Positions 33,134-41,585 of a DNA stretch of 64,000 nt are shown piece after piece. How positions within the stretch are numbered: the first letter of the stretch is position 1; each line of letters begins with the position of its first letter. Made by a program: the position numbers and the translations under genes. The stretch lies in contig NZ_WNKS01000005.1 in the NCBI RefSeq assembly GCF_009720655.1, forward strand, positions 1 to 64,000, read 5' to 3'. The notes beneath the pieces are model-generated. The model saw only the letters and a list, made by a program, of their open reading frames with translations. It had not been told where the DNA came from and searched no databases. The DNA comes from Rhodoblastus acidophilus (GTDB lineage: Bacteria; Pseudomonadota; Alphaproteobacteria; Rhizobiales; Beijerinckiaceae).

Positions 33134-33994
33134 TTAGGGGGCCCGCCAAGAAAATGTGGCGGCGTGCCGGGCCTTTTCTCCGGGTACGAGCAGGCGCATC
33201 GACGGCTTTTCGCTAAGGTCGCCATCAAAGCCGACGGGGTCGCCATGGCCCGTCCAGGCCTCGAGGCAAAGGAATTTTGCGCCCGGCAGGCTCCAGAGCG
33301 CGATGTGGCGAAAATTGTCGAGCGTCATGCGCAAGACTTTTTCGTCGCTGCAAAAGTCCAGCCCTCGGCTGTTGGCGTCAAGGAAGCACAGGGCTTCGCT
33401 GAACAAATTTGGGGTCAGATCGAGGCGGCGGCCGTGCAGCGGAACGGCGCGCTTCTCTTGCGAAAACAGGCCGCCGGGGGCGATCACCGGAACCTCGGCT
33501 GCTTCCACCGAATCGAAAATGACGGCGTGCGCGCGGGTGGCGCCGGGCAGCGGCCAGCGAAAGCCGGGATGCAATCCCACGGCATAGGGCATGGGCCGAG
33601 AGCCCTCGTTCACGACATGCAAAACCTGACGCAACTTATTGGTTGTGATTTGATATTCGATGTTCATGTGAAAGTTGAACGGGAACAGGGTTTTCGTTTG
33701 CGCATCGGCGCTGGTCGCGAGCGTGACCCGGTCGGGCGCGGCGGCCACAACAGCAAAAATTTGATGACGGATAAAACCGTGCAGGCCCAGGGGGTAGCGC
33801 CGCCCGTCCACGCGAATCCCGTCGCGGGTCCAGCCCACCACCGGAAACAGCAGCGGCGCCGAGTCGGGCCAGCTCGCGGGATCGCCGGGCCACAGCAGGT
33901 CGTCGCCGCCCACAACCCAGGACTTGAGTTCGGCGCCGCGCAGGTTTACGCGCGCAATGGCGTCGCCGCAGGAAATTTGGACGAAGTCGGTCAT
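33134..33994 (-). CDS. Aldose 1-epimerase family protein
   Basis: The 286-residue protein has the galactose-mutarotase-like fold of the LacX type: ELKSWVVGGDDLLWPGDPAS, FPVVGWTRDG, GLHGFIRHQIF and YAVGLHPGFRWPL, which carries the conserved histidine. These proteins act on free or phosphorylated sugars. It lies upstream of the MFS gene on the same strand. Confidence 0.88.
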   Translation of the reverse strand: MTDFVQISCGDAIARVNLRGAELKSWVVGGDDLLWPGDPASWPDSAPLLFPVVGWTRDGIRVDGRRYPLGLHGFIRHQIFAVVAAAPDRVTLATSADAQTKTLFPFNFHMNIEYQITTNKLRQVLHVVNEGSRPMPYAVGLHPGFRWPLPGATRAHAVIFDSVEAAEVPVIAPGGLFSQEKRAVPLHGRRLDLTPNLFSEALCFLDANSRGLDFCSDEKVLRMTLDNFRHIALWSLPGAKFLCLEAWTGHGDPVGFDGDLSEKPSMRLLVPGEKARHAATFSWRAP

Positions 33995-34012
33995 GATGCG
34001 ACCGCTCGCCGA

Positions 34013-34125
34013 GCGTCTCCCCGCGCTGCTTGCGGGGTGAGGGACACGCGCCGCCGCTCATCGCGCAACCGGAGAGTCCCCCTCACCCCAACCCTCTCCC
34101 CGCGCGCGGGGAGAGGGAGCGCGCC
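34013..34125. repeat. Dispersed inverted repeat, family F
   Basis: The region holds CGTCTCCCCGCGCTGC with GGGGTGAGGGA, then CCCCTCACCCCAACCCTCTC and an immediate hairpin CTCTCCCCGCGCGCGGGGAG. This G/C-skewed type is a common intergenic element in Proteobacteria. It separates the divergent aldose-epimerase and ABC ATPase genes. Confidence 0.75.
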
Positions 34126-34180
34126 TCGCCGATTGGAGCGGCGGCCAAAGTGTTTTACGCTCGAATGAAGGGAGTTCGGC

Positions 34181-34924
34181 ATGACGCAACCCGAAAAAGC
34201 GATTCGCATGGTGGGCGTGAACAAATGGTACGGCGCCACCCACGTGCTGCGCGACATCGATCTTGAGGTCGCGCCCGGCGAAAAGCTGGTCCTGTGCGGG
34301 CCCTCGGGCTCCGGCAAATCCACCCTGATCCGCTGCCTCAACCGTCTCGAAACCCATCAGGCCGGACACATCGTCATCGACGGCGTGGAGCTGACCGACG
34401 ACGTCAAATCCATCGAGGAGGTTCGGCGCGAGATCGGCATGGTGTTCCAGCAGTTCAACCTGTTTCCGCACCTGTCCGTGCTCGACAATTGCACGCTGGC
34501 GCCCGTGCAGGTGCGCAAGACCGCGGCTGCGGAGGCGCGCGATCTCGCGCTGACCTATCTGGAGCGGGTGCGCATCGCCGAACATGCGCACAAATTCCCG
34601 AGCCAATTGTCGGGGGGACAGCAGCAGCGCGTCGCCATCGCCCGCGCGCTGTGCATGAAGCCGAAAATCATGCTGTTCGACGAACCCACCTCCGCGCTCG
34701 ACCCGGAAATGGTGCAGGAGGTGCTGGACTGCATGGTGGAGCTGGCGCGCGAAGGCATGACCATGCTGGCGGTGACGCACGAAATGGGGTTTGCCCGGCA
34801 GGTCGCGGATCGCGTGGTGTTTTTGGATCAGGGGCAGATTGTCGAGATCGCCGCGCCCGAACCATTTTTCGGCGCCCCCCGGCATGAGCGGACAAAGGCG
34901 TTTTTGCAGAGGATTTTGCATTGA
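34181..34924 (+). CDS. Orphan polar amino acid ABC transporter ATPase
   Basis: This 247-residue ATPase is of the GlnQ/HisP/AapP type: Walker [10 protein letters not shown] near residue 43, [15 protein letters not shown], Walker [16 protein letters not shown] and the switch histidine in [18 protein letters not shown] lies eight bases before the ATG. No permease or binding protein of this class is nearby, so it must serve a transporter encoded elsewhere. Its stop TGA is the first codon-sized piece of a family A repeat. Confidence 0.92.
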   Translation: MTQPEKAIRMVGVNKWYGATHVLRDIDLEVAPGEKLVLCGPSGSGKSTLIRCLNRLETHQAGHIVIDGVELTDDVKSIEEVRREIGMVFQQFNLFPHLSVLDNCTLAPVQVRKTAAAEARDLALTYLERVRIAEHAHKFPSQLSGGQQQRVAIARALCMKPKIMLFDEPTSALDPEMVQEVLDCMVELAREGMTMLAVTHEMGFARQVADRVVFLDQGQIVEIAAPEPFFGAPRHERTKAFLQRILH

Positions 34925-35050
34925 TACGGTTTCCGCAAGATCGCTTCGCGATCCGCGAAAACGAAATCGCGCGGAAATCCTCCAAGCGAAGGGCGGATTT
35001 CCGCGCGAACGGAATACGATTTCCGAACTGATCGTTCGGAAATCGTATGA
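34922..35050 (+). repeat. Dispersed palindromic repeat, family A, full copy
   Basis: TGATACGGTTTCCGCAAGAT starts an element of about 129 bases that ends GGAAATCGTATGA, so the ends are imperfect inverted repeats, with inner inverted parts CGCGCGGAAATCC and GGATTTCCGCGCG. It matches the copies at 54989 and 58441. The stop codon of the orphan ATPase is inside it. Confidence 0.9.
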
Positions 35051-35060
35051 GAGCTTGAGG

Positions 35061-35124
35061 CCGCCGTGGCGCGCCCTCGTGCTTCGAGACGCCGCCTGTC
35101 GGCGGCTCCTCAGCATGAGGGCTC
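35061..35124. repeat. Dispersed repeat, family E copy 1
   Basis: The piece CTTCGAGACGCCGCC, then GGCGGCTCCTCAGCATGAGG, is a member of a family also seen at 47213, 55153 and 58588. It contains a GC-rich hairpin. Confidence 0.75.
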
Positions 35125-35466
35125 CCTGTGGCGCAGGTCTGCATTGTGACGCTTTTTGGTATGGCCTGGAGCGGCGCGCGGCGGAGGATTTTCGCGATTT
35201 TCTATCTCAGGTTGAGACAAGAACGCAAAAAGTGATCGAAATTGCGCGATTTTTTGTAATTTCGTGCAAAAAGTCGGTCAAAACACGTCGGTTTTAGCCT
35301 GGACAACCTTGCGGTTGTGGCGGCGAGGGCGCGGACCGGGCATGCGGTGGGACTAAAAACTTCCTTTTTGAATCAGCGCCTTCACCCTGAAATGTTTCAC
35401 GTGGAACATAACAAGAACAAAAGAACTGTTTTGTCAAGCCCCCGATTCCATTTTCACTTTTGACGT
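35125..35466. other. Intergenic region carrying parS module 1
   Basis: About 340 bases without a gene. It is AT-rich for this genome from 35215 to 35300, holds a small hairpin ACAACC/GGTTGT at 35303-35318, a parS site at 35393-35408, and CATTTTCACTTTTGAC at 35449-35464. The same set in the same order, inverted, occurs at 58139-58310. Confidence 0.8.
35393..35408. promoter_or_regulatory. parS site, ParB-binding
   Basis: TGTTTCACGTGGAACA is the reverse complement of TGTTCCACGTGAAACA, an exact match to the published consensus TGTTNCACGTGAAACA for chromosomal parS. ParB loads here and spreads to organise and segregate the origin region. parAB are not in the window. Confidence 0.9.
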
Positions 35467-36108
35467 TTATCCCTCTTCCGCCAACAGCCCCGCGACAAAC
35501 TCGCCCATCCCGGCGGCGATGCGCGGACGGCGCAGACGCTCGGCGCGCACGATCGCGGTGAGATCGTCAAACGTCGTCTGGATGTCCTCGTTCACCAGCA
35601 CGTAATCGTAGTCCGTCCAGCGGTCGATCTCGTTGCGGGCGGCGGCGAGGCGTTTTTCAATCGTCTCCGAACTGTCCTCGGCGCGGCGCTCCAGCCGCGC
35701 GCGCAACTCCCGCATCGACGGCGGCAGAATGAAAATGGTGACCACGTCGCGCGGCGCCTTTTCGCGAACCTGGCGTGCGCCCTGGTAGTCGATGTCGAAC
35801 AGCACGTCGCGCCCCTGCGACAGCCGCTCCTCCACCCATTTGCGCGGGGTGCCGTAGAAATTGCCGTGGACCTCGGCCTGCTCCAGCAGGTCGCCGGAGT
35901 CGCGCAGGCGAAAGAACGCCTCCTGGTCGATGAAATGGTAATGGATGCCGTCGGCCTCGCTGCTGCGGCGTTTGCGCGTCGTCACCGAAATCGACAGCTT
36001 TAGGTCGAGGTCCGGCTGTTGCAGCAGCATGCGGGTCAAGGTGGTCTTGCCCGCCCCCGAGGGCGAGGACAGGATCAGCATCAGGCCGCGGCGGTGGTCC
36101 ATGGTCAT
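35467..36108 (-). CDS. gmk: Guanylate kinase
   Basis: The 213-residue enzyme phosphorylates GMP to GDP. The P-loop SSPSGAGKTT is near residue 15, followed by VTTRKRRSSEADGIHYHFID and GVPR-like YGTPRKWVEE, the GMP-binding part. The start is uncertain among a GTG at 36111 and ATGs at 36108 and 36102; all lie at the end of yicC, so the two are translationally coupled. Confidence 0.95.
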   Translation of the reverse strand: MTMDHRRGLMLILSSPSGAGKTTLTRMLLQQPDLDLKLSISVTTRKRRSSEADGIHYHFIDQEAFFRLRDSGDLLEQAEVHGNFYGTPRKWVEERLSQGRDVLFDIDYQGARQVREKAPRDVVTIFILPPSMRELRARLERRAEDSSETIEKRLAAARNEIDRWTDYDYVLVNEDIQTTFDDLTAIVRAERLRRPRIAAGMGEFVAGLLAEEG

Positions 36109-36989
36109 CACTCGATATTCTGCGCCTGTTCGCGCAATTGCTCCACCTCCACCTTGAGGTCGAGGCCGATGGCGGTCAGCGCGGAATCGTTCGACTTGGC
36201 GCAGAGCGTGTTGGTTTCCCGACCGAATTCCTGGGCCAGAAAGTCCAGGCGGCGGCCGATGGCGCCGCCATCCGCCAAAAGCTTGCGCGCGGCGGCGACG
36301 TGCGAGTAGAGCCGGTCCAGCTCCTCGCGGATGTCGGCCTTGGCGGCGAGCAGGATCGCTTCCTGGTGCAGCCGCGCCTCGTCGAATCGGCCGAGGTCGC
36401 TCAATTGCGCCAGCGCCGCCCGCAACCGCTCGCGCACGGCGTCAGGCTTTCGCGCCGGACAGGCGTCGGCGGCGGCGGTGAGCCGCTGGATGGCGTCGAG
36501 CCTGGTCGAAAAGATCTTGTGCAGCGCCGCGCCCTCGGCGGCGCGCATGGCGACGAGATCGGCGAGCGCCTTGTCGAGGCTCTTCAGAATCGCCGGCTGC
36601 GCGGCGGCCACAGCCGATTCGTCCTCGTCCTCGCCGGTCTCGACCACGCCGCGCACGGCCAGGAGCCCGTCGAGGGTCGCGGGTCCGACATTGTCGCCGC
36701 GCGGCAGGGTCGCCGCCAGCTCCAACAGGTGCGACAGCAATTCGCGGTTGATGCGCGGCGCGCTGGCGACGCTTTCGCGGACCACCGAGAGATTGATCTG
36801 GCAGGCGCCGCGCGTCAAAGCCTTGGAGATGGCGGCGCGCGCCGGCAGATCGAGCGCATCGAACCCCGGCGGCAGCCGCAGACGCAGATCGAGTCCCTTG
36901 GAATTGACGGTCTTGATTTCCCAAGTCCAGCGGAAAGGGGCGGCGGCGCCGGATTGGCGGGCGAAGCCGGTCATGCTGGCGAGGGTCAT
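36108..36989 (-). CDS. yicC: YicC family endoribonuclease
   Basis: The 293-residue protein starts MTLASMTGFARQ, the typical YicC N-terminus, and ends with IKVEVEQLREQAQNIE-like sequence (DLKVEVEQLREQAQNIE). E. coli YicC is a small-RNA-degrading endoribonuclease; the role here is inferred from family. The start at 36989 was chosen because it opens the conserved motif. Its neighbours mltG and gmk give the usual mltG-yicC-gmk order. Confidence 0.93.
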   Translation of the reverse strand: MTLASMTGFARQSGAAAPFRWTWEIKTVNSKGLDLRLRLPPGFDALDLPARAAISKALTRGACQINLSVVRESVASAPRINRELLSHLLELAATLPRGDNVGPATLDGLLAVRGVVETGEDEDESAVAAAQPAILKSLDKALADLVAMRAAEGAALHKIFSTRLDAIQRLTAAADACPARKPDAVRERLRAALAQLSDLGRFDEARLHQEAILLAAKADIREELDRLYSHVAAARKLLADGGAIGRRLDFLAQEFGRETNTLCAKSNDSALTAIGLDLKVEVEQLREQAQNIE

Positions 36990-37075
36990 GGCGCGTCCGG
37001 GGTTGTTGGGGTCCGCACCTGCCATAATGCAGGACGGCGGCGAAATAAACCCCGCTGCCGGTCAAGCCTGACCGA

Positions 37076-38734
37076 TCACTTGCCCTTCTTGCCCGTGGCC
37101 GGGCTGATGTCCACGGTCTTGGCGCTGTTGAGATCCCAAGTTTTGTCGAGCAGCGGATCGAGCGCCGTGCCGGCTGAGGCGTCATAGATGCGCGGCTTGC
37201 CATTGGGCGCCATCTTGCCGGGCGCAGGCTCGCCCGCATAGGCCATCGCCGAGGAGTCCACCGGCTCCGCCGGTCCGTCGAGCATATTGGCGGTCGCGCG
37301 CGCCGGAGGCGAAGCCATATCGTCTGACGGCCCATCGAGCAGGTTTTCCGCTTTGGTCACGCCGCCCATCGGCGTGTCCGCCAGCACGTCGCCGGCCAAT
37401 TGCGGCGCCGCGCCGCGCGCCGGTTCGTAATCGGCGATGCGCGCAGGCGCGGGCGGGCAATCCGGAAGGCCAGGCGCCAGACGGACGAGGGCGCCGGCCT
37501 CGCGCTTCAGGCTCGGCGTCCATCGCGCCGCCTCGACCGGCCCGACGGGCGGGGCGCCGAACGGCGAACGCATCAGCAGGCTGCGATTGTCGCGTTTCTT
37601 CGCCGGGTCCAGCTGCCGCCAGCGCTGCACATTCTTGTTGTGCGCGTCCAGCGTCTCGGAGAATACGTGGCCGCCGGTTCCGTCGGCGACGAAATAGAGG
37701 TCCGCGGTGCGCGAGGGATTGGCGACCGCCTCCAGCGCCGCGCGGCCGGGATTGGCGATCGGTCCGGGCGGCAGACCGTCGATGACATAGGTGTTGTAGG
37801 GGGTGCGCGATTCCAGGTCGTCGCGGGTCAGCGAATGGCCGAGATAAGGCTGTCCGGGCGCGAGCCCATAGACCACGGTCGGATCGGATTGCAGGCGCAT
37901 GCGCTTCTTCAGCCGGTTCAGGAACACCGAAGCCACGTGCGGCCGCTCGTCGGCCTTTCCCGTCTCCTTCTCGACGATCGAGGCGAGCGTCACCATTTCG
38001 GTCGGCGAAGACAGCGTCAGGTCGGGGCTGCGCCGCCGCCAGATCTCGTCCACCAGCGCCTTCTGGTCGCGCGCCATTTTTTGCAGCAGCTTGTCGCGGC
38101 TGTCGCCGCGCTGGAACTTGTAGGTTTCCGGCAGCAGCGCGCCTTCGCGCGGGATTTCCCGGATGTCGCCGGCCAGCGACTGGTCCTCGCGCAGTTTTTC
38201 CACGATCTGGCGGCTGGTGAGGCCCTCGGGGATCGTCACCGCATGCAGGATGGCGCGGCCCTGAACGATTTCATCGATCACCTCCTGCAAGGAGGCGTTC
38301 TGCTTGAACAGATATTCGCCGGCCTTGAGCTTGCCGCGCAGGCCCTCGACGAACATGGCGACGGCGAAGGACAGCCGGCTGTCGATCACGCCCTGGTCGA
38401 CCAGGATCTGGGAAATGTCGTCGGCGTCGGACCCCGGCGGAATCACCACGGTCTTGTCGGCGGCGAGCGGCCCCGGCAGCCGTGCGCTGCGGGTGGCCAT
38501 GACGACGCCGAGACCGGCGACCACGGCGGCGACCAGCAAGAACGTCAGCACGCCGGAAATGGCCGCGAGCAGGCCGGGGCGTTTTCTTCGCTTGGGCAGC
38601 GGCGGCGGCGCCGCATCGGGCGTCTGGCTCCGCGCGGTCCGTCGCGCCTCATCGGAGCCGCGACGGGAAAAGCGGCTCAACACGCCGCCGGTTTGCCTGT
38701 CGTCGCTCATGGGGTCATTCTCGCTCATCGACAC
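37076..38734 (-). CDS. mltG: Endolytic murein transglycosylase MltG, with long C-terminal tail
   Basis: The 552-residue protein cuts nascent glycan strands near the inner membrane. A charged cytoplasmic segment (1-52) precedes one membrane helix (about 54-80), a LysM-like region and the YceG domain with the catalytic glutamate region ASIVEKETG (residues 251-259) and LQSDPTVVYG. After residue 390 comes a tail of about 160 residues, rich in Pro and Asp, with LDGP repeated (NLLDGPSDD and NMLDGPAEP). The tail is an addition beyond the family core. Confidence 0.94.
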   Translation of the reverse strand: MSMSENDPMSDDRQTGGVLSRFSRRGSDEARRTARSQTPDAAPPPLPKRRKRPGLLAAISGVLTFLLVAAVVAGLGVVMATRSARLPGPLAADKTVVIPPGSDADDISQILVDQGVIDSRLSFAVAMFVEGLRGKLKAGEYLFKQNASLQEVIDEIVQGRAILHAVTIPEGLTSRQIVEKLREDQSLAGDIREIPREGALLPETYKFQRGDSRDKLLQKMARDQKALVDEIWRRRSPDLTLSSPTEMVTLASIVEKETGKADERPHVASVFLNRLKKRMRLQSDPTVVYGLAPGQPYLGHSLTRDDLESRTPYNTYVIDGLPPGPIANPGRAALEAVANPSRTADLYFVADGTGGHVFSETLDAHNKNVQRWRQLDPAKKRDNRSLLMRSPFGAPPVGPVEAARWTPSLKREAGALVRLAPGLPDCPPAPARIADYEPARGAAPQLAGDVLADTPMGGVTKAENLLDGPSDDMASPPARATANMLDGPAEPVDSSAMAYAGEPAPGKMAPNGKPRIYDASAGTALDPLLDKTWDLNSAKTVDISPATGKKGK

Positions 38735-38758
38735 GCTTGCCGCAAACCACGCTTGCCG

Positions 38759-38820
38759 CCTTTCCCGGCGAACCGGAGTTCCGGTTCGCCGGGAAAGGCT
38801 CAGGCGGGAAAACCGCCTTT
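38759..38820. promoter_or_regulatory. Long perfect hairpin between fabF and mltG
   Basis: GCCTTTCCCGGCGAACCGG and its exact reverse complement are separated by AGTT (38759-38800). A second stem, AGGCGG/CCGCCT, follows immediately (38802-38818). On the minus strand these lie after fabF and before mltG and could terminate, attenuate or process the transcript. Confidence 0.7.
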
Positions 38821-38869
38821 GGCATCATAGCACAGTCGTCGGTTAATGTGGCGAAAACGAGAAAGCCTC

Positions 38870-40147
38870 TCAGGCCTCGTATCGCCGCAGAACCAGCGTG
38901 GCGTTGGTTCCGCCGAAGCCGAAGGAATTCGACAGGGCGACATCGATCTTGCGCTTGCGCGGATTGTGCGGAACGAGGTCGATCGCGGTCTCGAAGGCGG
39001 GATTGTCGAGGTTGAGCGTCGCCGGGGCGATCTGGTCGCGAATCGCCAACACGGAGAAAATCGCCTCGACCGCGCCGGCGGCGCCGAGCAGATGGCCGAC
39101 CGAGCTTTTGGTCGAGGACATGGAGACCCCCGACGCGGCGTCGCCCAGCACGCGCTCCACCGCCCGCAGTTCGATGCCGTCAGCCATGGTCGAGGTGCCA
39201 TGGGCGTTGACGTAATCGATGTCCGAAGGCTTGATCCCCGCGCGCTTGAGGGCGGCTTGCATGCAACGGAAGGCGCCATCGCCGTCCTCGGAGGGCGCGG
39301 TGATGTGATAGGCGTCGCCGGACATGCCGTAGCCGGTCACTTCGGCGTAGATTTTGGCGCCGCGCCGCTTGGCGTGTTCGAGTTCCTCGAGGACCACGCA
39401 GCCGGCGCCTTCGCCCATGACAAAACCGTCGCGGTCGCGGTCATAGGGGCGCGAGGCGGCTTTCGGATTGTCGTTGAAAGCGGTGGCGAGCGCCTTGCAG
39501 GCGCAGAAACCGGCGATGCCGATGCGGTTGAGCGCCGATTCGGCGCCGCCCGCCACCATCACTTCCGCATCGCCGAGCATGATCAGCCGCGCGGCGTCGC
39601 CGATGGCGTGGGTGCCGGTCGAGCAGGCCGTGACCACCGCGTGATTCGGGCCTTTGAGCTGGTGTTCGATGGAGACGTGACCGCCGATCAGATTGATCAG
39701 GCGTCCCGGCACGAAGAACGGGGAGACGCGGCGCGGCCCCTTCTCCTGCAGCAACAGCGAGGTTTCGTTGATGCCGCCCAGACCGCCGATGCCGGAGCCG
39801 ATCAGCACGCCGGTCTCGATCTGGTCCTGATAGGTCTTGGGCGCCCAGTCAGCGTCTTTCAGCGCCTGGCGGGCGGCGGCGACGCCGAAGATGATGAAAT
39901 CATCGACCTTGCGCTGCTCCTTGGGCTCCATCCACGCGTCGGCGTCGAAGGAATCCTCGTGGCCCTCGCCCTTGGCGCGGCCGGGGCGCGGCACCTGCAT
40001 GGCGACCTGGCAGGCGAGGTCCGAGGCCTCGAACCCTTCGATCCGCGCCGCGCCGCTCTCGCCGGCGAGCAGACGTTTCCAGCTTTGCTCCACGCCGCAG
40101 GCCAACGGCGACACCATGCCCAATCCGGTAACGACGACCCTGCGCAT
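38870..40147 (-). CDS. fabF: 3-oxoacyl-[acyl-carrier-protein] synthase II
   Basis: The 425-residue enzyme elongates fatty acids by condensing acyl and malonyl-ACP. The active cysteine is Cys175 in TACSTGTHA, and the two histidines are in NAHGTSTMADGIE and SVGHLLGAAGAVE. GAGGGAG precedes the ATG. It follows acpP by about 210 bases on the same strand. Confidence 0.97.
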   Translation of the reverse strand: MRRVVVTGLGMVSPLACGVEQSWKRLLAGESGAARIEGFEASDLACQVAMQVPRPGRAKGEGHEDSFDADAWMEPKEQRKVDDFIIFGVAAARQALKDADWAPKTYQDQIETGVLIGSGIGGLGGINETSLLLQEKGPRRVSPFFVPGRLINLIGGHVSIEHQLKGPNHAVVTACSTGTHAIGDAARLIMLGDAEVMVAGGAESALNRIGIAGFCACKALATAFNDNPKAASRPYDRDRDGFVMGEGAGCVVLEELEHAKRRGAKIYAEVTGYGMSGDAYHITAPSEDGDGAFRCMQAALKRAGIKPSDIDYVNAHGTSTMADGIELRAVERVLGDAASGVSMSSTKSSVGHLLGAAGAVEAIFSVLAIRDQIAPATLNLDNPAFETAIDLVPHNPRKRKIDVALSNSFGFGGTNATLVLRRYEA

Positions 40148-40359
40148 TGCTCCCTCGGAATTCTTTCATCCGCCACGATCAAACTGACGGCAGCCGAACC
40201 GTTGACCGCTGCACTGTTTACAGCTAAACTAACGTAGGCGTGGCGTGTGGCCTTCATACCTACGGAACGAGTGCGGCCCTTCAAATTGCAGCAAAACGCC
40301 GATCGCGCGCGAGCGGGGTTGATCCGTCGCGCGCGCAAATGCTGCGAGGCGTTCCCCGA

Positions 40360-40602
40360 TCAGGCCTTGGCGGTGGCCTTTTCCAAAAACTTCACCGCAT
40401 CGCCGACGGTCACGATGCCCTCGGCGGATTCGTCGGGGATTTCCACGCCGAATTCTTCCTCGAAGGCCATCACGAGTTCGACGGTGTCGAGCGAATCCGC
40501 GCCCAGATCGTCGATGAAATTCGCGCTGTCGACCACCTTGTCGGCGTCGACGCCGAGGTGCTCGATGACAATCTTTTTCACGCGCTCGGCGACATCGCTC
40601 AT
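40360..40602 (-). CDS. acpP: Acyl carrier protein
   Basis: The 80-residue acidic protein [20 protein letters not shown] carries the phosphopantetheine site Ser37 in [18 protein letters not shown]. It shuttles acyl intermediates in fatty acid synthesis. The start is set by the family length, with AGGGAAG upstream; a longer in-frame start adds 35 unrelated residues. Confidence 0.98.
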   Translation of the reverse strand: MSDVAERVKKIVIEHLGVDADKVVDSANFIDDLGADSLDTVELVMAFEEEFGVEIPDESAEGIVTVGDAVKFLEKATAKA

Positions 40603-40830
40603 TTTTTGCTTCCCTGTTGTACTCTGATAGGGGCGCCCGGGTTCACCCAGGCGCTGGACGGGTCCTTGGACGCGAATTCCGTGGACGAGATCTTTGCGGC
40701 CGAGCATTTCCGGGCTGGACGCGGTTTCACGCTGGAACGCACAAACCGAGGCTTGCTAACATACTTCCGTTGCGATTGCGAGGCCCATTCACCCTTTTGA
40801 AGCCGCAGACCCAACCGCACCGTAAGTCTT

Positions 40831-41568
40831 TTAAATCATTGCCATTCCGCCGTTCACATGCAGGGTCTGTCCCGTGACGTAACCGGCCTCTTCGCTGGCC
40901 AGATAGACGCAGGCTGCGGCGATGTCGTCGCCCTTGCCCATTTCGCCCCTGGGAATCGCGCCAAGGATGGACTCCTTCTGCTTGTCGTTGAGGACGTCGG
41001 TCATCGGGCTGGCGATGAAGCCGGGGGCCACGCAATTCACGGTGATTCCGCGCGCCGCGATCTCGGCGGCCAGCGCCTTGCTCATGCCGATCAGGCCGGC
41101 TTTCGAGGCGCAATAGTTCGCCTGTCCGGGATTGCCGGTGACGCCCACCACGGACGTGATGTTGATGATGCGGCCGTGGCGGCGCTTCATCATGCCCTTC
41201 ACCGCGGCGCGGGCGAGGCGGAAGGCCGACTCGAGGTTCACGGTGAGCACCGTGCTCCAGTCCTCGTCCTTCATGCGCATGAACAGGCCGTCGCGGGTGA
41301 CGCCGGCGTTGTTGACGAGAATGTCGAGCGGCCCGGCGAGGGCTTCCGCCTCAGGAACCAGCTTTTCCACCGCCGCCGCGTCGGAAAGGTTGCAGGGGAC
41401 GACGAAGGCGCGCTCACCGAGTTCGGCCGCCAGCGCATCGAGCGCCTCGCGACGGGTGCCCGACAGCACGACCTTGGCGCCCTGCTTGTGCAAAGCGCGG
41501 GCGATGGATGCGCCGAGACCGCCGGAGGCTCCGGTGACCAGCGCCACGCGATGATTCAGGTCGAACAT
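40831..41568 (-). CDS. fabG: 3-oxoacyl-[acyl-carrier-protein] reductase
   Basis: The 245-residue short-chain dehydrogenase reduces 3-oxoacyl-ACP with NADPH. Nucleotide-binding GASGGLG is at 13-19, NNAG at 86-89, and the catalytic set is Ser139, Tyr152 and Lys156 (YCASK). It lies 17 bases after fabD, and the acpP gene follows, giving fabD-fabG-acpP-fabF. Confidence 0.97.
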   Translation of the reverse strand: MFDLNHRVALVTGASGGLGASIARALHKQGAKVVLSGTRREALDALAAELGERAFVVPCNLSDAAAVEKLVPEAEALAGPLDILVNNAGVTRDGLFMRMKDEDWSTVLTVNLESAFRLARAAVKGMMKRRHGRIINITSVVGVTGNPGQANYCASKAGLIGMSKALAAEIAARGITVNCVAPGFIASPMTDVLNDKQKESILGAIPRGEMGKGDDIAAACVYLASEEAGYVTGQTLHVNGGMAMI

Positions 41569-41585
41569 GAAAAACTCCCGAAACC

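Noticed and set aside
34235-34250. Other CACGTG words (for example near 34240, 37935 and 51602) as parS sites
   Set aside because: They lack the flanking TGTT and AACA arms.
35126-35466. Replication origin near the parS site
   Set aside because: No cluster of DnaA boxes and no dnaA, hemE or parAB genes are seen.
40240-40800. A plus-strand frame of 186 codons across acpP
   Set aside because: It is a shadow of acpP and its flanks, with no family match.
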